From: an uncultured Akkermansia sp.
Lineage (GTDB): Bacteria > Verrucomicrobiota > Verrucomicrobiia > Verrucomicrobiales > Akkermansiaceae
Assembly (NCBI GenBank): GCA_904501955.1
Contig: CAJGCY010000035.1
Location: forward strand, 1 to 19,955
Direction of reading: 5' to 3'
Length of the DNA stretch: 19,955 nucleotides
Below, piece after piece: positions 1 through 7,102 of the stretch. The first letter of the stretch is position 1, and each line of letters begins with the position of its first letter. A program made the translations under genes and the position numbers. The notes beneath the pieces are model-generated. The model saw nothing but the letters and a program-made list of their open reading frames with translations, was not told where the DNA came from and searched no databases.

Positions 1-453
1 AATAGCCCGGCGGTGGAGCCCCGCAAGGGGCGGCCTGTGAGGGCGTAGAAAGCGAAGACTCGAAGCCCCAACCCCCGGGAACCGCCCCCAAAAAATAAAT
101 GCGAACCCCGGGGGGGTGGCATATAATGCGCGGACCGGAGCGAAGCGATGCTCCGCGCTGGTGGGCGCGTGTTTTGTTTGTGCGTTAATATCCCATTGAT
201 AACGCGATGTCATAAGACGAATTGTGGCATGCGGGATTTCTTCGCACTTACGTGCTTCGGGCGGGTTATGCCACCCGCATACCGTCTCGGCAGGCCTCGA
301 CTGGCTGCGGGTTCTGAGTTTCTTTTTCTTTCGTTTCCTAGGGCTTACGCCCTAGGCTAAGTTAGGTCACCCGCTGACGCGGGTTCAAAATTCCGCTCGC
401 CTCCGGCTCGCAAATTATCCAACAAACTCCCCTTCAACTTCCGATTTATCGGG
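1..453. repeat. Palindromic intergenic repeat, copy 1 (left end outside window)
   Basis: No credible gene lies in this stretch. It opens with a GC-rich motif, AGCCCGGCGGTGGAGCCCCG at 4-23 followed by CAAGGGGC, that recurs at 15473 and 19903. It ends at 432-453 with CTTCAACTTCCGATTTATCG plus GG, the inverted form of the terminus found at 19815 and 11621. Between the ends are several perfect hairpins (225-384) and the GGAGC/GCTCC hairpin near 137-155. Short ORFs here have no start signals and reappear in the other copies, so I read them as repeat translations rather than genes. Confidence 0.8.
225..384. other. Cluster of perfect hairpins with TTAC/TGAC loops inside repeat copy 1
   Basis: Seen directly: GCAC-TTAC-GTGC at 244-255, CCTAGGGC-TTAC-GCCCTAGG at 337-356 and ACCCGC-TGAC-GCGGGT at 369-384. 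A longer arm pair, ATGCGGG 229-235 with CCCGCAT 274-280, encloses the first hairpin and competes with TGGCAT 225-230 / ATGCCA 268-273. This segment has no counterpart in copy 2 at 15357-15830, so it looks like a separate REP-like module inserted in or joined to the larger repeat. It could act as an RNA stem-loop array or as a substrate for a REP-associated tyrosine transposase; none is encoded here. Confidence 0.6.
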
Positions 454-515
454 CTTGTCATGACTCATGAGAAGCGCCGGGCGTATATCGGCTGATTCAG
501 AGTGCCGTCGGCGGC

Positions 516-2456
516 TTACTTCTTTCCTCCCTTGGTTTTCAGTAGTTTTGCTATTTCCGCGTGGCCTAAACGCTCAGCGGAATGGAGTGGCGTGTTACCA
601 TCCTTATCCGCCTTATTGACCTCAATACCGGGAGCCGTCAGCAACAGCTCCACAATTTCCATCTTCCCCTTGTCCACGGCACGGTGGAGCGGCGTTTTGC
701 CATCCTTATCCGCCTTGTTCACATCGACCCCGGGTGCAGACAACAGCGTCTTAACGCATTCCGTGTAGCCCCATTCCGAAGCATAGTAAAGGATAGTCTT
801 ACCGGCATTATCCGCCTTATTGACCTCAATGCCGGGGAAAGCCAGCAGCTGCTTGAAGACTTCCATATTTTCATCATTCGCAGCTTCATAAAGTGGCGTT
901 TTACCCCGTCCATCCGCCTTATTCACATCAATTCCGGGAGCAGCCAGCAGCAGCTTGACACATTCAGATTCGCTAAACACCAAGGCCTTAATGAGCGGCG
1001 TCGAGCCATCCTTATCCGCATGGTTGACATCGGCTCCGGCTGCAATCAGTAGCTGCATCGTTTCAGGATTACCGCAGTGTTTGAGGATAGCCTCATCATA
1101 ATCCGTGATATCCATCGATTTGAGCTTATCCTGAGCATCTTTTTTTACCTTTTCGCGCGCGATGCGTTCCGCTTCTTCCTTGGCTTCTTGCTCCGCTTTG
1201 GCACGAGCAAGCTGTTCCGCTTCCTCTTTGGCCTTGCGTTCCGCTTTCTCAAGAGCAAGGCGATTCATCTCCACCTTGGCGAATTCTTCGCGCAGGCGTT
1301 TTTCCGTTGCGGATTGGGTGTAAGAATAAATACCATAGACACCACCGGCTAATACCACGGAAAGAAGGGCAAGAATAAGATAACGACGCTTGCCGGGCGT
1401 AGTGGAGGCATCCTCTTCCTTCGCGGGAAGGCGAGTCGGCGTGGTGGACACCGGCCGGGATTGAGTTACGCAATCCTGAGCAGCTTCGTTAACGGAACCG
1501 GAGGAGAGGCTCTCCAACCACTCGCTTGCGGATTGCCAACGCTGTTTGGCACGAACGGCCAGCGCCACGTCTATAGCCTGCAAAAAGGGGCGGGAAAAGC
1601 GAGTGAGCAACTCCGCACGGTTGGCAAGGGGGCGGTAAGGGTCCTCTTCGTCAATACGCTCAACAGATTGCGGCGGGAGCTCCCCGGTAATGAGGCGGTA
1701 GCAGGTGGCGCCCAGGGCGTAGAGGTCCGTCCACGGCCCACGATTGCCATGCGGGGTAATCTGCTCAATGGGGGTATAGCCCGGCGTGCCGACCATGGTG
1801 GCGGAGCGCTCCGTATGCAGGGCGCGGGCAGTGCCGAAGTCGATGAGGATGGGCGCGCCGTCCTCCTGCAGCAAGATGTTGCCGGGCTTCAGGTCGCGGT
1901 GTAGCAGGTTCCGAGAATGCAGGTACTTCAGCGCCTCCAAAACAGCACACAAAATGGGCTTCAGCCACGCTTCATCCACCACGGCGGGGGCTGCTTTATG
2001 CAGCTCTTTGCCGGGGATGTAGGGCATCACATAGTAGGCTGTGCCCAGCGCCTCGAACGCCTCGAGCACGCGCACAATGCCGGGGTGATGCAGGTGTGCC
2101 AGTGTGCGCGCCTCATCCACAAAGCGGCTGAGGGTGTGGGTGTAGTCGTCCTTAGCATTGGCTACATCCAACGGATACACCCGCAGGGTATTATGCTCAC
2201 GCAATGCGTAAAAGGTGGGCAAATTCTCCTTTATCACCACTTGCTCATGGCTTTGCAAGTTCTCCGCCAAGTAGGTAATACCGAAACCGCCTTGGCCGAT
2301 TTTGCGCAGCAGGCGGTAATGCCCCAGCTCAAGACCCACCGGCAAAGCAAAGCTTCTGATACCGGCACCATCTGTCGGATGTGTAGAATTGCCCGTCACG
2401 TTTTTTGTTGTCCTATCGTTGCTCCGCTTAATCAATGGGGACTTAACGGGCGTCAC
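516..2456 (-). CDS. Membrane Ser/Thr protein kinase with C-terminal ankyrin repeats
   Basis: A Hanks-type kinase fused to a sensor or docking domain. The kinase domain spans about residues 47-317: glycine loop GQGGFGITY (54-62), ATP-anchoring Lys76 in VVIKEN, Glu115, catalytic loop HRDLKPGN (Asp188, Lys190, Asn193) and DFG (206-208), so it should be active. KRR precedes a single membrane helix at about 358-378, placing the kinase in the cytoplasm by the positive-inside rule. A charged Glu/Lys/Ala coiled coil (about 383-447) and five ankyrin units of exactly 34 residues, starting at 474, 508, 542, 576 and 610, would then lie outside. The start is GTG at 2456; no ATG precedes the kinase domain in frame and an in-frame stop lies upstream. 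No Shine-Dalgarno is obvious. It lies 49 bp downstream of rlpA on the same strand and may share its promoter. Confidence 0.92.
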   Translation of the reverse strand: MTPVKSPLIKRSNDRTTKNVTGNSTHPTDGAGIRSFALPVGLELGHYRLLRKIGQGGFGITYLAENLQSHEQVVIKENLPTFYALREHNTLRVYPLDVANAKDDYTHTLSRFVDEARTLAHLHHPGIVRVLEAFEALGTAYYVMPYIPGKELHKAAPAVVDEAWLKPILCAVLEALKYLHSRNLLHRDLKPGNILLQEDGAPILIDFGTARALHTERSATMVGTPGYTPIEQITPHGNRGPWTDLYALGATCYRLITGELPPQSVERIDEEDPYRPLANRAELLTRFSRPFLQAIDVALAVRAKQRWQSASEWLESLSSGSVNEAAQDCVTQSRPVSTTPTRLPAKEEDASTTPGKRRYLILALLSVVLAGGVYGIYSYTQSATEKRLREEFAKVEMNRLALEKAERKAKEEAEQLARAKAEQEAKEEAERIAREKVKKDAQDKLKSMDITDYDEAILKHCGNPETMQLLIAAGADVNHADKDGSTPLIKALVFSESECVKLLLAAPGIDVNKADGRGKTPLYEAANDENMEVFKQLLAFPGIEVNKADNAGKTILYYASEWGYTECVKTLLSAPGVDVNKADKDGKTPLHRAVDKGKMEIVELLLTAPGIEVNKADKDGNTPLHSAERLGHAEIAKLLKTKGGKK

Positions 2457-2505
2457 CTGAATGAGAACAGCCGTTAAATCCCCCTTTTGTAAGAAATAAC
2501 AGCAA

Positions 2506-2985
2506 TTACTTGCGCTTCACCCTATACTGGCCATCGCCCACGGAGAGCACCTCTACACGCACGCGATCCAAGCCTTTGTGCGTGAAACCGAGGTCGCGCG
2601 CCACGGCGGAGCTTACGTCGATAAGGCGATTGTTCACAAAAGGTCCGCGGTCCGCCACACGGGCCTCCACGCTCTTGCCGGTGCTCAGGCTGGTAATGCG
2701 CACCACGCAGGGCAAAGGCAGCGTGCGGTGGGCGGCGTAATACTCCCCCTTGTACAAACGCTCGCCTATGGCACCCTTCGCTCCATTCGCCTCATAGAAA
2801 GAGGCTATGCCCTCCGCCCTGTAGCTGAGCGCCGGGTGCACATCCATGGGCACAAAACGCTGCCCTCTAATCGTGTAGGGAGACTTCTTATACCCCCTGT
2901 ACGGCGCATGCGAGTGCGTTTGTTGGCACCCACCCAGCAAACCGGCCACGGCCAAAGCCACTGCTGTAAAAATTCGTAACTTCAT
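2506..2985 (-). CDS. rlpA: RlpA-like septal/peptidoglycan lipoprotein (DPBB fold)
   Basis: A short RlpA-type protein of 159 residues. A lipoprotein signal peptide ends in LLGGC, making Cys20 the lipid attachment site. A double-psi beta-barrel follows at about residues 57-150, with the family hallmarks YAAHRTLPLP, VADRGPFV and RLIDVSSAVARDLG. RlpA proteins bind, and in some species cleave, denuded glycan strands at the septum; the activity of this one is inferred only. There is no C-terminal SPOR domain, so it is shorter than E. coli RlpA. The ATG at 2985 lies six bases after a TAGAGT -10 box, which suggests a leaderless message. It is followed on the same strand by the ankyrin kinase. Confidence 0.87.
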   Translation of the reverse strand: MKLRIFTAVALAVAGLLGGCQQTHSHAPYRGYKKSPYTIRGQRFVPMDVHPALSYRAEGIASFYEANGAKGAIGERLYKGEYYAAHRTLPLPCVVRITSLSTGKSVEARVADRGPFVNNRLIDVSSAVARDLGFTHKGLDRVRVEVLSVGDGQYRVKRK

Positions 2986-2991
2986 GTTATT

Positions 2992-3019
2992 ACTCTACCA
3001 TATATTCCCCGCTCTGCAA
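2992..3019 (-). promoter_or_regulatory. Promoter of the rlpA-kinase unit
   Basis: On the minus strand, TTGCAG (3014-3019), a 16-bp spacer and TAGAGT (2992-2997). Six bases separate the -10 box from the ATG at 2985, so the start point should coincide with the start codon. The -35 match is only partial. Confidence 0.5.
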
Positions 3020-3084
3020 AGGAAAAAGCGCTCTCACCACGCAAATTCAAGCAGCTTGGTGCAAAATCCACGCAATCAAGCGGA

Positions 3085-3111
3085 TTTCTGAGCCCCGAGG
3101 GGGCTCAGAAA
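3085..3111 (-). terminator. Perfect 12-bp hairpin after the virion-like gene
   Basis: Arms TTTCTGAGCCCC (3085-3096) and GGGGCTCAGAAA (3100-3111) pair perfectly around a 3-base loop. It lies about 40 bp past the stop of the minus-strand gene ending at 3154. There is no long U tract beyond the A/T base of the stem, so termination is likely but not certain. Its core GAGCCCC-GAG-GGGGCTC resembles the GAGCCCCGGAGGGGC hairpin of the dispersed repeats. Confidence 0.5.
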
Positions 3112-3153
3112 GACTTATGTGTGGAGGGGGGGGGCGGCAATAATGCCCTCACT

Positions 3154-3636
3154 TCAGGCATTGAGGCTGCGGCCGATATCACCGAAAAGCGAGCCTGCGG
3201 CACTGAGGCCGGCGGAAATCGAACCGACCTTGGCCTGAGCGGCGGCTTGGCGGGTGTTCCAGGCATTGAGAGCGCCCTGCTCGCGCGTTTGGTTGGCTTG
3301 GTGAAGGGCGGAGTTGGCGGAGGAGTTGATTTCATCCTGCAGGCGGGTGGCGAGGTCTTGCTCGCGGAGGTGGGCAGAGCCCTCCGCTGCAAGGTGAGAG
3401 GCGGCGGCATCCGCCCTGGCGGTACCCATTTGCGCAGCAGCGTTGCGGGCAGCGCGGCGGCTGTTGGAGAGCGCTACGCGGGTGATGTGAGAGGCTTGGC
3501 GCTCCGCGAGGCGCAATTGTTCATCTGCGGCGCTGTTAAGGCTTTTGCTCTGCTTATTGAGGGCATGCGCCTGCATGGCGTCCGGCAATATCTTCCCTAC
3601 GGCGAGGGCGGTGGTGGCTAGTGTTGTGAATCCCAT
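3154..3636 (-). CDS. Orphan Ala-rich protein resembling phage internal virion proteins
   Basis: 160 residues with a hydrophobic N-terminus (about 4-18), a long alanine-, arginine- and glutamine-rich region likely to be helical (about 25-135) and a Gly/Ser/Ala tail ending near SLFGDIGRSL. No catalytic motif is visible. This arrangement and composition recall small virion or core proteins of tailed phages, which have an Ala-rich coiled coil and a C-terminal AGxLLG-type segment; I base this on style only. No other phage gene lies nearby: the neighbours are rlpA and rsmE. The ATG at 3636 is preceded by GAGGG and by a good promoter 8 bases away. It could equally be an unrelated envelope or coiled-coil protein. 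Confidence 0.6.
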   Translation of the reverse strand: MGFTTLATTALAVGKILPDAMQAHALNKQSKSLNSAADEQLRLAERQASHITRVALSNSRRAARNAAAQMGTARADAAASHLAAEGSAHLREQDLATRLQDEINSSANSALHQANQTREQGALNAWNTRQAAAQAKVGSISAGLSAAGSLFGDIGRSLNA

Positions 3637-3644
3637 AGACCCTC

Positions 3645-3673
3645 AGTGTAAACTACTCACCGAGGATTGTGAA
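3645..3673 (-). promoter_or_regulatory. Promoter of the virion-like gene
   Basis: On the minus strand, TTCACA (3668-3673), a 17-bp spacer and TACACT (3645-3650), then 8 bases to the ATG at 3636. The mRNA leader would be one or two bases at most. Confidence 0.5.
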
Positions 3674-3676
3674 CAC

Positions 3677-3701
3677 AAAAAGAGCCGCGCACGCACTTTT
3701 T
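3677..3701 (-). terminator. Weak terminator-like hairpin after rsmE
   Basis: AAAAAG (3677-3682) and CTTTTT (3696-3701) can pair around a GC-rich 13-base loop overlapping the rsmE stop codon. In the minus-strand transcript the second arm is a U run. The stem is AT-rich, so this is a low-confidence call. Confidence 0.3.
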
Positions 3702-4440
3702 ATGCGTCGAGCGCGTAGCGCGCGGCGGATATCGCCATGAACACGGCGGTCTCCACGCGTAAAATGATGGGGCCGAGCCCCGTCGGCGCATAGCCGGCAG
3801 ACTCCGCTGCGGCGTATTCCGACGGCGAGAAGTCACCCTCCGGGCCAATGAGCAATATGCACTCGGCATGCCCGGCGGTGCGCCCCTCCTCCAGCACGGT
3901 GCGCAGGGGGCGGGCATGCGGCACAATGGCACACTGCACACGCAGGGAGGGCACATCCTCACGCTGCAAGAAGAGCTTGTAGGGCTGTGGCTCCTCCACC
4001 ACGGGTAAGGTGTTCACACCGCACTGTTTGCAGGCCTCAAGCGCGGTGCGGCGCCATTTATCCGCCTTGGCGGCAGCCTCTTTGGCATTCAGGCGCACGA
4101 TAGTGCGCTCCGTGATGAGGGGGATGATGCGAGAGGCGCCGAGCTCCACCGCTTTTTGGACGATGAGGTCCATATTGTTCCCCTTGGGGATGGCCAGCGC
4201 CAAGGTAATGCCGGCCACCGGGGGCATGGGGGGTAGCACTTGCTGCACCTGCAGGCTCATGGAGCTACTGCCGGCGGTGGAGGTAATGGTAGCCACGGCG
4301 GCCTTGCCGCAGCCGTCAAACACCTCACACGACTCCCCCACTCGCAGGCGCATCACGCGCAGCGCATGGTGGGCTTCTTCACCCGTAATCTCCAGCATCC
4401 CGGTGCTGAAGTCTGCGTTCGGTAAATAACAGCGGTGCAT
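3700..4440 (-). CDS. rsmE: 16S rRNA (uracil-1498-N3)-methyltransferase RsmE
   Basis: RsmE methylates U1498 of 16S rRNA using S-adenosylmethionine. Visible features are the N-terminal MHRCYLP start typical of the family, a PUA-like N-terminal part, then the SPOUT (knotted) domain with MDLIVQKAVELGASRI, LLIGPEGDFSPSE and the knot segment GLGPIILRVETA. I chose the ATG at 4440 (246 residues): a GAGGAG Shine-Dalgarno lies nine bases upstream and the family normally begins at this point. An in-frame ATG at 4476 would add 12 residues but lies in the loop of a strong hairpin. It is last in the grpE-dnaJ-rsmE operon, an association also seen in other bacteria. Confidence 0.93.
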   Translation of the reverse strand: MHRCYLPNADFSTGMLEITGEEAHHALRVMRLRVGESCEVFDGCGKAAVATITSTAGSSSMSLQVQQVLPPMPPVAGITLALAIPKGNNMDLIVQKAVELGASRIIPLITERTIVRLNAKEAAAKADKWRRTALEACKQCGVNTLPVVEEPQPYKLFLQREDVPSLRVQCAIVPHARPLRTVLEEGRTAGHAECILLIGPEGDFSPSEYAAAESAGYAPTGLGPIILRVETAVFMAISAARYALDA

Positions 4441-4457
4441 GGTGCAGGGCTCCTCTC

Positions 4458-4490
4458 GCAGCGGGTAAGCGCCCATGCGCTACCCGCTGC
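4458..4490 (-). other. Intercistronic stem-loop between dnaJ and rsmE
   Basis: GCAGCGGGT (4458-4466) pairs with ACCCGCTGC (4482-4490), and the stem continues for five more pairs past one bulged A to a four-base loop at 4473-4476. No U run follows, so it looks more like an mRNA stability, processing or partial-attenuation element than a full terminator. Confidence 0.6.
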
Positions 4491-4499
4491 AAGGTGTGG

Positions 4500-5642
4500 T
4501 TACTTCAGGTATTTTGCGGCAGCCTTGCGGAAGGACTCCACCTCCGGCATGTTGGCAGGCTTCAGCGTAGCGGTGAAGGCCTCCAGAGCCTTACGCTGCT
4601 CTGAGGAGAGCGAGGCGGGGGTCTCCACCTGCAGCTCTACCATCAAATCACCACGGCCTGAGCCGCGGAGGGAGGGCATACCCTTGCCACGCACGCGGAA
4701 GATGGTGCCGGAGGATGTACCGGCAGGCACCTTGAGCTTGGCGGCGCCGTCAAGCGTGGGAACATCCACCGTGGCGCCCAGCGTAGCCTCTGCAATGGAG
4801 ATGGGCATGCGGCAATGCAGGTCCATACCATCGCGGTCAAAGATGTCATGCTCCACCACCTCGATGAAGACGTACAAATCACCCGTCTGGCCGCCGTGCA
4901 AGCCGGCATCACCATTGCCGGAGGAGCGCAGCTTCACCCCGGTATCCACACCGGCGGGAATGTTGATGGTGATGGGCTCCTCACGGTTCACACGGCCCTC
5001 ACCACGGCACTTCGAGCAGGGGTTCGAGATGGTCTTACCCGCACCGCGGCAGGTGGGGCAAGTGCTTTGCTGCACAAAGAAACCACTCTGGCGCGTGACC
5101 ACACCGCTGCCGTGGCAGGTGGGGCAGGTCTTGAAGCCGTTCTGGCCATCCTTGGAGCCCGTGGCACCGCAGGCATCACAGGGCACCAAGCGCTCTATCT
5201 CAATGGTCTTCGTGCAGCCGGTAGCAGCTTCCTCCAGCGTGATGTCCAAGTCATAGCGCAGGTCTGAGCCCGGCTGGCGCGGATCCGCCTGGCGACGCCC
5301 ACCGCCGAAACCACCGAAGCCCCCGAAACCACCGCCCATACCGCCGAAGAACTGAGCAAAGATGTCCATGGGGTCAAAGCCGGCACCGCCGGGGCCACCG
5401 GGGCCGCCCATGTTGCCGTTCTTGAAGGCCTCATGCCCCATGCGGTCATACGCGGCGCGCTTGTCAGGGTTGCTGAGCACCTCATAGGCCTCACCCACCT
5501 CTTTGAACTTCTCCTCAGCCTCTTTATCATCCGGATTGCGGTCCGGGTGGTACTGCATGGCAAGCTTGCGGTATGCCTTCTTAATGGCGGCATCATCCGC
5601 ATTCTTATCGATGCCCAGCACCTCATAATAACTTGCTGACAT
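4500..5642 (-). CDS. dnaJ: Molecular chaperone DnaJ (Hsp40, class A)
   Basis: DnaJ delivers unfolded clients to DnaK and stimulates its ATPase. All class A modules are present in 380 residues: J domain at about 4-70 with HPD at 32-34, a Gly/Phe region at about 75-118, four zinc-binding CxxCxGxG-type motifs starting at Cys155, Cys173, Cys195 and Cys209, and two beta-rich client-binding domains to the end. The ATG at 5642 gives the standard MSASYYEVLGI start. It lies 46 bp downstream of grpE in the same operon; dnaK and hrcA are not in this window. No CIRCE-type inverted repeat was seen upstream of the operon. Confidence 0.97.
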   Translation of the reverse strand: MSASYYEVLGIDKNADDAAIKKAYRKLAMQYHPDRNPDDKEAEEKFKEVGEAYEVLSNPDKRAAYDRMGHEAFKNGNMGGPGGPGGAGFDPMDIFAQFFGGMGGGFGGFGGFGGGRRQADPRQPGSDLRYDLDITLEEAATGCTKTIEIERLVPCDACGATGSKDGQNGFKTCPTCHGSGVVTRQSGFFVQQSTCPTCRGAGKTISNPCSKCRGEGRVNREEPITINIPAGVDTGVKLRSSGNGDAGLHGGQTGDLYVFIEVVEHDIFDRDGMDLHCRMPISIAEATLGATVDVPTLDGAAKLKVPAGTSSGTIFRVRGKGMPSLRGSGRGDLMVELQVETPASLSSEQRKALEAFTATLKPANMPEVESFRKAAAKYLK

Positions 5643-5688
5643 GGTATGTATAGGAAGGTTATGTTATGTGAATGGGGGCGTATGAGTA

Positions 5689-6285
5689 TCAGGCATTCTC
5701 AGCGGGCTCAGGCTCTGCGGCAACAATCACGTTGGCAGGGCGCAGCAAGCGACCTTTCAGGTTGTAGCCACGGCGCAGTACGCGCAGAATGGTGCCCGCC
5801 GGTTGGTCGGACGGCTCGCTCTGTATGGCCTCGTGCACATTGTGGTCAAACATCTGCCCGACCTCCGTGGGAATGGCTTCCACCCCCTGCGAGGTGAGAA
5901 AATCACCCAACTGCTTCTGCACCATGCTCATACCGATGTAAATCATGGAGGACGTATCCTGCCCTGCCATCATCATACCCATTTCAAAATTATCCACCAC
6001 GGGGAGCAGCTCCTCCAGCAGGCCACGGTTGGCATAGCGGGTGAACTCCTCGCGGTCTTTCACGCAGCGCTTGCGGTAGTTATCATACTCCGCAGCGGTA
6101 CGCATGGCAAGCTCACGCCACTTGGTGAGCTCATCCGTAGCAGCCTCAGCCTGAGCGGCATCCTGCTCATCCACAGCCTCAGCATACTCCGCCTGTGCAC
6201 CCTCCGGCGCATCACACGTGCAATCTTGGGAACAATTTTTCTCGTCCTCGTTCATGGTTTCCTGGTCTTGGTTCTCTTTGCTCAT
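5689..6285 (-). CDS. grpE: GrpE nucleotide exchange factor
   Basis: GrpE promotes ADP release from DnaK. The acidic N-terminal part is followed by the long helix (KWRELAMRTAAEYDNYRKR) and the beta domain with the family signature around VLRRGYNLKGRLLRPANVIV at the C-terminus. The ATG at 6285 (198 residues) is chosen over an in-frame GTG at 6300, because that GTG lies inside the promoter between the -35 and -10 boxes. The ATG would be the first transcribed codon. Odd feature: three cysteines at 18, 22 and 24 (CSQDCTC) in the normally cysteine-free acidic tail, which might bind metal or respond to redox. Confidence 0.95.
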   Translation of the reverse strand: MSKENQDQETMNEDEKNCSQDCTCDAPEGAQAEYAEAVDEQDAAQAEAATDELTKWRELAMRTAAEYDNYRKRCVKDREEFTRYANRGLLEELLPVVDNFEMGMMMAGQDTSSMIYIGMSMVQKQLGDFLTSQGVEAIPTEVGQMFDHNVHEAIQSEPSDQPAGTILRVLRRGYNLKGRLLRPANVIVAAEPEPAENA

Positions 6286-6291
6286 GGCCGC

Positions 6292-6319
6292 ATTATACAC
6301 CCTGCGCGCGCCCTGTCAA
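6292..6319 (-). promoter_or_regulatory. Consensus sigma70-type promoter of grpE-dnaJ-rsmE
   Basis: On the minus strand, TTGACA (6314-6319), a 16-bp spacer and TATAAT (6292-6297), both perfect consensus hexamers. Only GCGGCC separates the -10 box from the ATG at 6285, so transcription should start on or beside the A of the start codon. Confidence 0.85.
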
Positions 6320-6437
6320 CGCCCGCGCGAGTCATAGCGCGCACAAATGACGCTTTTTAATGCACATGGTAGATTTTTATTTTAACAAAACCGACCGGTG
6401 CGCAAAAATGAACATATATTATACCTCAGAGCACGCT

Positions 6438-6845
6438 TTACGGAGACATTTTCCCATCGGATTTCGACGACACAACGGAAGTGTACGCTTGCTCCGAATC
6501 CGTTTTTCGTGATTCGGTAAATTTTAACCTACCATGGCGAACTAACGGGGCCACAAAATCTCGACGCAAAGGTTCTGATTCACGGTTTAACAATACACTC
6601 ATCTGCGACAGCGTTACCCGCCGCCCGGTACAAATGGCAATCAATATATCATCCGTTACATTTCGTGGATTTCTACCCTTTTTCCGATATATCTCAATAT
6701 CTCGCACCAAATCTTCAGGTAGCCCCAATTCCTCCGACACCAGCATACCTACGTTGCTACCTACGTTACTACCTACGTTACTACCTACGTTGCTATAATT
6801 CAACGCACCGATAGCTTGTACTTGTTTAGCCAAATTCGCTACCAA
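6438..6845 (-). CDS. Winged-helix C-terminal remnant with SNVG tandem repeats
   Basis: 135 residues beginning at TTG 6845. Residues about 18-33 are four SNVG units from a 12-bp tandem repeat. The rest (ILIAICTGRRVTLSQMSVLL, LRRDFVAPLVRHGRLKF and SEQAYTS) matches the C-terminal winged-helix segment typical of RecG-like/AlbA-type putative DNA-binding proteins of gut bacteria. These are usually several hundred residues long with an N-terminal AlbA or ATPase-like domain, which is absent here, and an in-frame stop lies about 35 bases upstream of the TTG. It is therefore likely a decayed fragment. Its start overlaps the stop of the upstream small lipoprotein, so translational coupling is possible. 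The local sequence is more AT-rich than its neighbours. Confidence 0.5.
   Translation of the reverse strand: MVANLAKQVQAIGALNYSNVGSNVGSNVGSNVGMLVSEELGLPEDLVRDIEIYRKKGRNPRNVTDDILIAICTGRRVTLSQMSVLLNRESEPLRRDFVAPLVRHGRLKFTESRKTDSEQAYTSVVSSKSDGKMSP
6747..6794. repeat. Four tandem copies of a 12-bp unit
   Basis: ACCTACGTTRCT repeated four times without interruption; the first and last copies have GCT and the middle two ACT. In the minus-strand protein the unit encodes Ser-Asn-Val-Gly. In-frame 12-bp units can change number by slippage without breaking the reading frame. Confidence 0.9.
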
Positions 6846-7102
6846 ACGGTATCGGGTAGCACTACCTTCCCATTCAACTCAACGAAAGAGATATCCTCAG
6901 CTTCCGTCAAAACAACATTACATTTCGTCCCGAAGCTCAATATATTGATAAATTCCTCCCTATACGATATAATACCCGGAACGTCTTCCGGCTGACCTTC
7001 AGCATCAACACCCACAATTTTTTCTGAGTCTTGACACGAAACCAACAATGAGCTCGTAAAAATAAGATAAATTTGTCTTGTCAATTCTCTGTGAATATGC
7101 AT
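6839..7102 (-). CDS. Small putative lipoprotein of unknown function
   Basis: 87 residues from ATG 7102. Residues 9-24 (RQIYLIFTSSLLVSCQ) form a short lipoprotein signal with lipobox LVSC, followed by about 65 polar residues without a recognised domain. Its stop at 6839-6841 overlaps the TTG start of the winged-helix remnant. Its start codon is separated by one base from an ATG of the divergent dedA frame (CATAATG at 7100-7106), and those bases also form the -10 box proposed for dedA. No promoter or ribosome binding site of its own is clear. It may be a remnant of the same acquired, AT-richer island. Confidence 0.45.
   Translation of the reverse strand: MHIHRELTRQIYLIFTSSLLVSCQDSEKIVGVDAEGQPEDVPGIISYREEFINILSFGTKCNVVLTEAEDISFVELNGKVVLPDTVW

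Noticed and set aside
6283..6300. Upstream GTG start for grpE (and similarly GTG 19695 for rph)
   Set aside because: The GTG of grpE lies between the -35 and -10 boxes and that of rph lies between the -10 box and the ATG. The ATG codons give the usual protein starts.
6286..6437. CIRCE-type heat-shock operator upstream of grpE
   Set aside because: No TTAGCACTC-N9-GAGTGCTAA-like inverted repeat is present; there is only the sigma70-type promoter and a short GCGCG inverted repeat.
6747..6794. CRISPR-like short repeat array
   Set aside because: The 12-bp units are directly adjacent with no spacers and encode SNVG in frame, so this is a coding tandem repeat.
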